From: Candidatus Falkowiibacteriota bacterium
GTDB taxonomy: Bacteria; Patescibacteriota; Patescibacteriia; Patescibacteriales; UBA12465
Direction: 5' to 3'
NCBI GenBank assembly: GCA_012800315.1
Contig: JAAZJO010000012.1
Span: 1 to 36,375 of the forward strand
DNA length: 36,375 nt
The notes below the pieces were generated by a model. The model ran no database searches. It worked only from the letters and a program-made list of their open reading frames with translations, and was not told the DNA's origin. This document shows positions 32,922 through 36,375 of the stretch, in pieces. Both the position numbers and the translations under genes were made by a program. Each line of letters starts with the position of its first letter. The first letter of the stretch is position 1.

Positions 32922-34511
32922 TTACAAAAAATCATCTTCGGGCCAGGAAATGGTTAATTGCCCCTCAAGACCTTTCTTTTTCTTTTTGGATTTCTCCTTT
33001 TTTGAAAAAGAGGTTTGTTGGGTTCCTCCTGACGGCAATTTGGGTTGATCATAAAAGATCTCCCTCATTTTCCTTAATTTATGCCGCGTAGCGTAATACA
33101 AGGCATTCTCATAAGGAATGTCTGCGATCAGGAAATAAACCTCCCCTTGGAAAAACCTGCCAGTCCGTCCATTTCTTTGTAGACTAGAAATTTCAGACAT
33201 TGGCTGATTATAATGAATAACCGCACCAATTTCTGGCAAAGATAATCCTTCTTCAACCACCGAAGTAGCGAAGATAATTGTAATGTCTTTATTGCGAAAT
33301 CTCTCAATGACGTCCAACTGTTCCTTGATTGATTTCCCACTTTTTCCAAATAAAGTATCTGATCTAAATCCGAGATTATTAAATCTCTCGGATAAATCAA
33401 TGGCCAGCTTTTTGCTAGCCACAAAAACCAAACAGCTTTTATTTTCAGTGTTTAGTTTTTCTAGTAGCTTTAATAACTCCTTCTCTTTAGGATGGCTACA
33501 TAAATCAAGTCGCTTGATTTGTTGATAGATCCTATTGAGCCCTCGGCTGCTGAGAATAGCTTTGGCGGCTTTTGAGGAATCTTTCAACAAGCCCTCCTCA
33601 ATTTGCTTAATAAAGCTGGAATAACCCTCTGTCATTAAAACATGAAAAAGGTAAGCTAGCTTGTATTGGCAAGCAAAAAAAGACTTCGCCGCATAAAATT
33701 TTGGTTTAGGGAGATTGTTGATCTCCTTGTCCAAAAGATTATTTTGTTCCTGCGTTAGAAAAACATTTTCTCTGTTAACTGAAGGTATAACCTTTTTGTT
33801 AACGCTATCAAAAATGTTTTGCAGCTTAATTAAAACCTGAGCATATTCAGATTTGAAATAAGCTGTCGCCTCTCTCAGCTCTGGAACATGGTCCAGATTA
33901 GCCTTAATTAGATAATGACGAGTAATCGGCTTCTGAATATCTGCCGTTACCCAATTTCTAATGCCAAAAGTTCCCTCTATCTCTTTTATTGCTCCCTGGC
34001 TAGCACCAGGAGAGGCCGATAAACAGAGAATGTGCTTATCAAAAGCGCGCAGAAACTTGTTCGCTACAAAAATGTAAGGATATTTTCCTCTGGCTTTGTG
34101 CATCTCATCAACGATGAGAAGATCAAACAACTCAGGGATAATGAATCCCTTTTTGTAGTCAACCTCAAAAACATGCGGGGTGGCAATCACCATTTTGCCC
34201 CGTGTCCAGTCCCGCTTGGTTTTTTTTCCATGCAGGATTGTGGCTTCATCACCAACTACATTGCGATAAAGGCTCGCATGTTGATTGGTAAGAATTACCG
34301 TAGGCGTAACAAACAAAGTTCGCACACCCAGGGCCTCAGCCACCAAAAAAGCCATAATTGTTTTACCGGTTCCGGTATCGGCAATTAGGCCCACGTTACC
34401 ATTGGCCAATTTGGCCACGACTTCTAGTGCATACTTTTTCCACTCTTTAATTTTCTCATCATCATTAAAAGAATAGAAAGGAAGATCCCAAGTTCTTCTT
34501 TTTTCTTTCAT
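32922..34511 (-). CDS. Hef/FANCM-like superfamily 2 helicase
   Basis: This 529-residue protein has motif I GLIADTGTGKT (41-51), motif II DEMH (135-138), motif III LSASPG (164-169), motif V ATSVVEEGLSLPE and motif VI QRNGRTGR. The SASPG form and the insert between the RecA-like domains resemble archaeal Hef and FANCM/Mph1, which remodel stalled forks. It has no ERCC4 nuclease domain and ends in a Lys-rich tail. Sampled lines have about 47-48 percent GC, against about 30 percent nearby, which suggests recent transfer. It is a single gene between its own promoter and a terminator. Confidence 0.85.
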   Translation of the reverse strand: MKEKRRTWDLPFYSFNDDEKIKEWKKYALEVVAKLANGNVGLIADTGTGKTIMAFLVAEALGVRTLFVTPTVILTNQHASLYRNVVGDEATILHGKKTKRDWTRGKMVIATPHVFEVDYKKGFIIPELFDLLIVDEMHKARGKYPYIFVANKFLRAFDKHILCLSASPGASQGAIKEIEGTFGIRNWVTADIQKPITRHYLIKANLDHVPELREATAYFKSEYAQVLIKLQNIFDSVNKKVIPSVNRENVFLTQEQNNLLDKEINNLPKPKFYAAKSFFACQYKLAYLFHVLMTEGYSSFIKQIEEGLLKDSSKAAKAILSSRGLNRIYQQIKRLDLCSHPKEKELLKLLEKLNTENKSCLVFVASKKLAIDLSERFNNLGFRSDTLFGKSGKSIKEQLDVIERFRNKDITIIFATSVVEEGLSLPEIGAVIHYNQPMSEISSLQRNGRTGRFFQGEVYFLIADIPYENALYYATRHKLRKMREIFYDQPKLPSGGTQQTSFSKKEKSKKKKKGLEGQLTISWPEDDFL

Positions 34512-34572
34512 TTCACCGATATTTTGGTTATTACTGAATTTATTATTTATTTTTTAAAGAATTATTCAGAGA

Positions 34573-34601
34573 ATTATATAATAAAAGAATACTTTTGTCA
34601 A
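34573..34601 (-). promoter_or_regulatory. Promoter of the helicase gene
   Basis: On the minus strand perfect TTGACA (34596-34601), a 17-bp spacer and perfect TATAAT (34573-34578) give the best sigma-70 match in the window. The start near 34566 leaves a 55-nt leader. The promoter is AT-rich like the host, unlike the gene. Confidence 0.85.
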
Positions 34602-34606
34602 TAATC

Positions 34607-34634
34607 TTGAAAAATTAAAGCCCTATGTTAATAT
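34607..34634 (+). promoter_or_regulatory. Promoter of tRNA-Ala(CGC) and following genes
   Basis: TTGAAA (34607-34612) and an extended -10 TGTTAATAT (34626-34634) are 16 bp apart. The predicted start near 34641 is 4 nt before the tRNA. It is divergent from the helicase promoter. Confidence 0.55.
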
Positions 34635-34644
34635 TTTTGATATC

Positions 34645-34720
34645 GGGCTTGTAGCTCAGCTGGTAGAGCGCTGCATTCGCATTGCAGAGGCCAGGGGTTC
34701 AAGTCCCCTCAAGTCCACCA
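34645..34720 (+). tRNA. tRNA-Ala(CGC), CCA encoded
   Basis: The acceptor arms GGGCTTG and CAAGTCC include the G3-U70 alanine identity pair. The anticodon arm CTGCA-TTCGCAT-TGCAG gives anticodon CGC (Ala, GCG). Discriminator A is followed by an encoded CCA (34718-34720). Confidence 0.96.
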
Positions 34721-34730
34721 CAAGCTATCA

Positions 34731-34801
34731 CGGGCTGTAGTATAGTGGTAGTACGCATGCATGGGGTGCATGTAGTCCCGGTTCAATTCCGGGCAGCCCG
34801 A
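34731..34801 (+). tRNA. tRNA-Pro(GGG)
   Basis: The acceptor arms CGGGCTG and CAGCCCG pair, with the C1-G72 pair usual for bacterial tRNA-Pro. The anticodon arm CATGC-ATGGGGT-GCATG gives anticodon GGG. The T-arm and 3' end are identical to those of the tRNA-Pro at 36304. CCA is not encoded. Confidence 0.95.
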
Positions 34802-34872
34802 CTCAGATTAAACTTAAAAAAGATCACTGAGATTTTTAATATACCTATTGAGAATTTAATAAGATAAACAAT

Positions 34873-36276
34873 ATGACAAGCAGAACTTATATTAAGGAAT
34901 TATCTAAGAAAAAAGGTGAATCCGTGATTATTTATGCTTGGATTAATGCCAGACGCAATCAAGGAAAAATGATTTTTCTGGACTTTAGAGATATAACCGG
35001 AATTGCCCAGGGAGTTATCTTACCTAGTAGTGAAGCCTTGGAAACAGGGAAAATTTTGCGGGAAGAATTTGTGGTAAAAGTTGAAGGAAAGGTAAACGAA
35101 CGCCCTGAAAAAAATATTAAAAAAAATGTTTTAAATGGAGACATAGAACTTGAAGTTTTAAATATCACAATTTTGAATGAATCAAAAATTCTGCCTTTTC
35201 CTATTGAAGGAGATACAAGAAAGATTGACGAACCAAATCGTTTACGATATCGATATATTGAAATGAGAAATGAGAGGTTGAAAAAAAATATTATCAATCG
35301 TTCAAAAACACAACATTTTATAAGAAATTTTTTACATAATGAAAATTTTATTGAGATAGAAACTCCACTTCTTTCTGCACCAACACCAGAAGGAGCAAGA
35401 TCATTTGTGGTTCCAAGCAGGACCCATAAAGGTACTTTTTATTCTTTACCGCAATCTCCACAACAGTACAAGCAACTTCTTATGGTCGGTGGTTTTGAAA
35501 GATATTTTCAATTTGCAAAATGTCTGCGTGATGAAGACGCAAGGGGCGATAGACAACCAGAATTTACCCAACTTGATATGGAAATGTCTTTTGTAACAGA
35601 GGAAGATGTAATTCAGTTAAACGAGAAACTTCTAATTGAAACTATAAAAAATTGCTATCCTGAAAAAGAAATTCAACAAATTCCATTTCCAAGAATGTCA
35701 TATCAAGAGGCAATGGAAAAATATGGAAGCGACAGACCAGATATCAGAAAAGATAGAAATAATCCAAACCTTTTGGCTTTTTTATGGATTGTAGATTTTC
35801 CGATGTTTGAGAAAACGGGCGAAGATAATTTTGACAATACGGGCGAATGGACTTTTACACACAATCCATTTTCAAAACCTCGTGATGAATTTTTTGAAGA
35901 TTTTATGCAAAAGAAAAATATAGGCGAAATTTTGACAACTCAATATGATATCACTTTAAATGGATTTGAAATTGGAGGAGGCAGTCTTAGAAACTATAAA
36001 ATAGAGGCACTTAAAAAGACTTTTGAGATTATGGGCTATGAAGAAAAAAAAATTAAAAATAATTTTGGACACATGTTAAAAGCGATGGAGTTTGGTGCTC
36101 CTCCACATGGCGGTATTGCATGGGGTTTTGATAGATTAATGATGATTCTTGAACAAGAACCGAATATTAAAGAGGTAATCGCTTTCGCAAAAACTGGTGA
36201 TGGCAAAGACTTAATGATGAATGCACCAAGCGATATATCCGAAAAACAAAAAAAAGAATTAGGAATTAATAAGTAG
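34873..36276 (+). CDS. aspS: Aspartyl-tRNA synthetase, bacterial type without GAD domain
   Basis: This 467-residue class II synthetase has an N-terminal OB-fold (about 1-105), flipping-loop and active-site blocks LPQSPQQYKQLLMVGGFERYFQFAKCLRDEDARGDRQPEF (about 192-231), GSDRPDIR (about 285-292), and motif 3 GGIAWGFDRLMMIL (about 413-426). The segment joining GSDRPDIR to FLWIVDFPMFE is about ten residues. In E. coli AspRS a GAD domain of about 130 residues is inserted there, which accounts for the short length (467 against about 590). AGA/AGG outnumber CGN arginine codons roughly two to one, unlike smc or comM, which suggests transfer. Two tRNA-Pro genes flank it. Confidence 0.95.
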   Translation: MTSRTYIKELSKKKGESVIIYAWINARRNQGKMIFLDFRDITGIAQGVILPSSEALETGKILREEFVVKVEGKVNERPEKNIKKNVLNGDIELEVLNITILNESKILPFPIEGDTRKIDEPNRLRYRYIEMRNERLKKNIINRSKTQHFIRNFLHNENFIEIETPLLSAPTPEGARSFVVPSRTHKGTFYSLPQSPQQYKQLLMVGGFERYFQFAKCLRDEDARGDRQPEFTQLDMEMSFVTEEDVIQLNEKLLIETIKNCYPEKEIQQIPFPRMSYQEAMEKYGSDRPDIRKDRNNPNLLAFLWIVDFPMFEKTGEDNFDNTGEWTFTHNPFSKPRDEFFEDFMQKKNIGEILTTQYDITLNGFEIGGGSLRNYKIEALKKTFEIMGYEEKKIKNNFGHMLKAMEFGAPPHGGIAWGFDRLMMILEQEPNIKEVIAFAKTGDGKDLMMNAPSDISEKQKKELGINK

Positions 36277-36303
36277 ATGCTAATGTAAACATAAACCTTA
36301 TCA

Positions 36304-36374
36304 CGGGCTGTGGTATAGTGGCATTACGCACGCTTCGGGTGCGTGTAACCCCGGTTCAATTCCGGGCAGCCCGA
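36304..36374 (+). tRNA. tRNA-Pro(CGG)
   Basis: The acceptor arms CGGGCTG and CAGCCCG pair with C1-G72. The anticodon arm CACGC-TTCGGGT-GCGTG gives anticodon CGG. The T-arm and acceptor are identical to tRNA-Pro(GGG) at 34731, and so is the flanking TATCA before it. CCA is not seen before the window ends. Confidence 0.95.
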
Positions 36375-36375
36375 C

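Noticed and set aside
34682..34867. 61-codon open frame across tRNA-Ala and tRNA-Pro
   Set aside because: It is made of tRNA sequence and has no features of a protein.

Overview
The window reads as part of a small, AT-rich bacterial chromosome of the Patescibacteria / Candidate Phyla Radiation (CPR) type, probably Parcubacteria-like. The taxon is an inference. It rests on compact gene packing, near absence of Shine-Dalgarno sequences, tandem VirB2/TrbC-like pilin genes, a 16S rRNA with departures from universal primer sites, a bacterial AspRS lacking the GAD insert, and solute-binding proteins without neighbouring permeases. No replicon end, phage, plasmid backbone, transposase or CRISPR array was seen.

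Layout. 1-1158 (minus): partial tRNA-Val, tRNA-Leu, rplS and a CMP-kinase-like gene. 1252-9649 (plus): smc, comM/yifB, a family 1 solute-binding lipoprotein, a pilin-like protein, a RodZ-like HTH membrane protein, a methyltransferase and a small membrane protein. 9723-13569 (plus): yraN, six tandem pilin-like genes and a secreted 3D-domain protein behind a leader with a built-in terminator. 13737-15937 (plus): tRNA-Leu, lgt, an MFS transporter and tRNA-Gly. 15988-21369 (minus): a tight operon read as trxB, GT-B-like glycosyltransferase, EamA transporter, membrane-anchored GH-A hydrolase, GT2 and DoxX, likely making or exporting surface glycans. 21370-22935: a gene-poor stretch with perfect palindromes, a hexamer-periodic AT tract, a possible 60-residue gene and two tRNAs. 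23078-24248 (plus): a bactofilin and a degenerate diacylglycerol-kinase-like protein. 24246-24403 (minus): a candidate structured RNA with its own consensus promoter. 24541-29812 (minus): infC, rpmI, rplT, secG, an anchored family 5 solute-binding protein and RNase J. 30186-31668 (plus): a solitary 16S rRNA. 31841-34511 (minus): trpS and a GC-richer Hef-like helicase. 34645-36374 (plus): tRNA-Ala, tRNA-Pro, aspS and a second tRNA-Pro.

Most genes are core information processing (ribosomal proteins, IF-3, tRNA synthetases, RNase J, SMC) or cell envelope (Lgt, SecG, RodZ-like, bactofilin, 3D protein, glycosyltransferases, pilins). The strongest candidates for new biology are: the independently promoted structured RNA at 24246-24403; the SMC protein that lacks a recognisable hinge and carries repeats symmetric about its midpoint; the six-gene pilin array with a gene-conversion tract and an intergenic hairpin triplet; the leader attenuator ahead of the 3D-domain gene; and RNase J with Tyr in place of the usual motif-C His. 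Promoters, terminators and folds were read by eye; no folding or database search was run.
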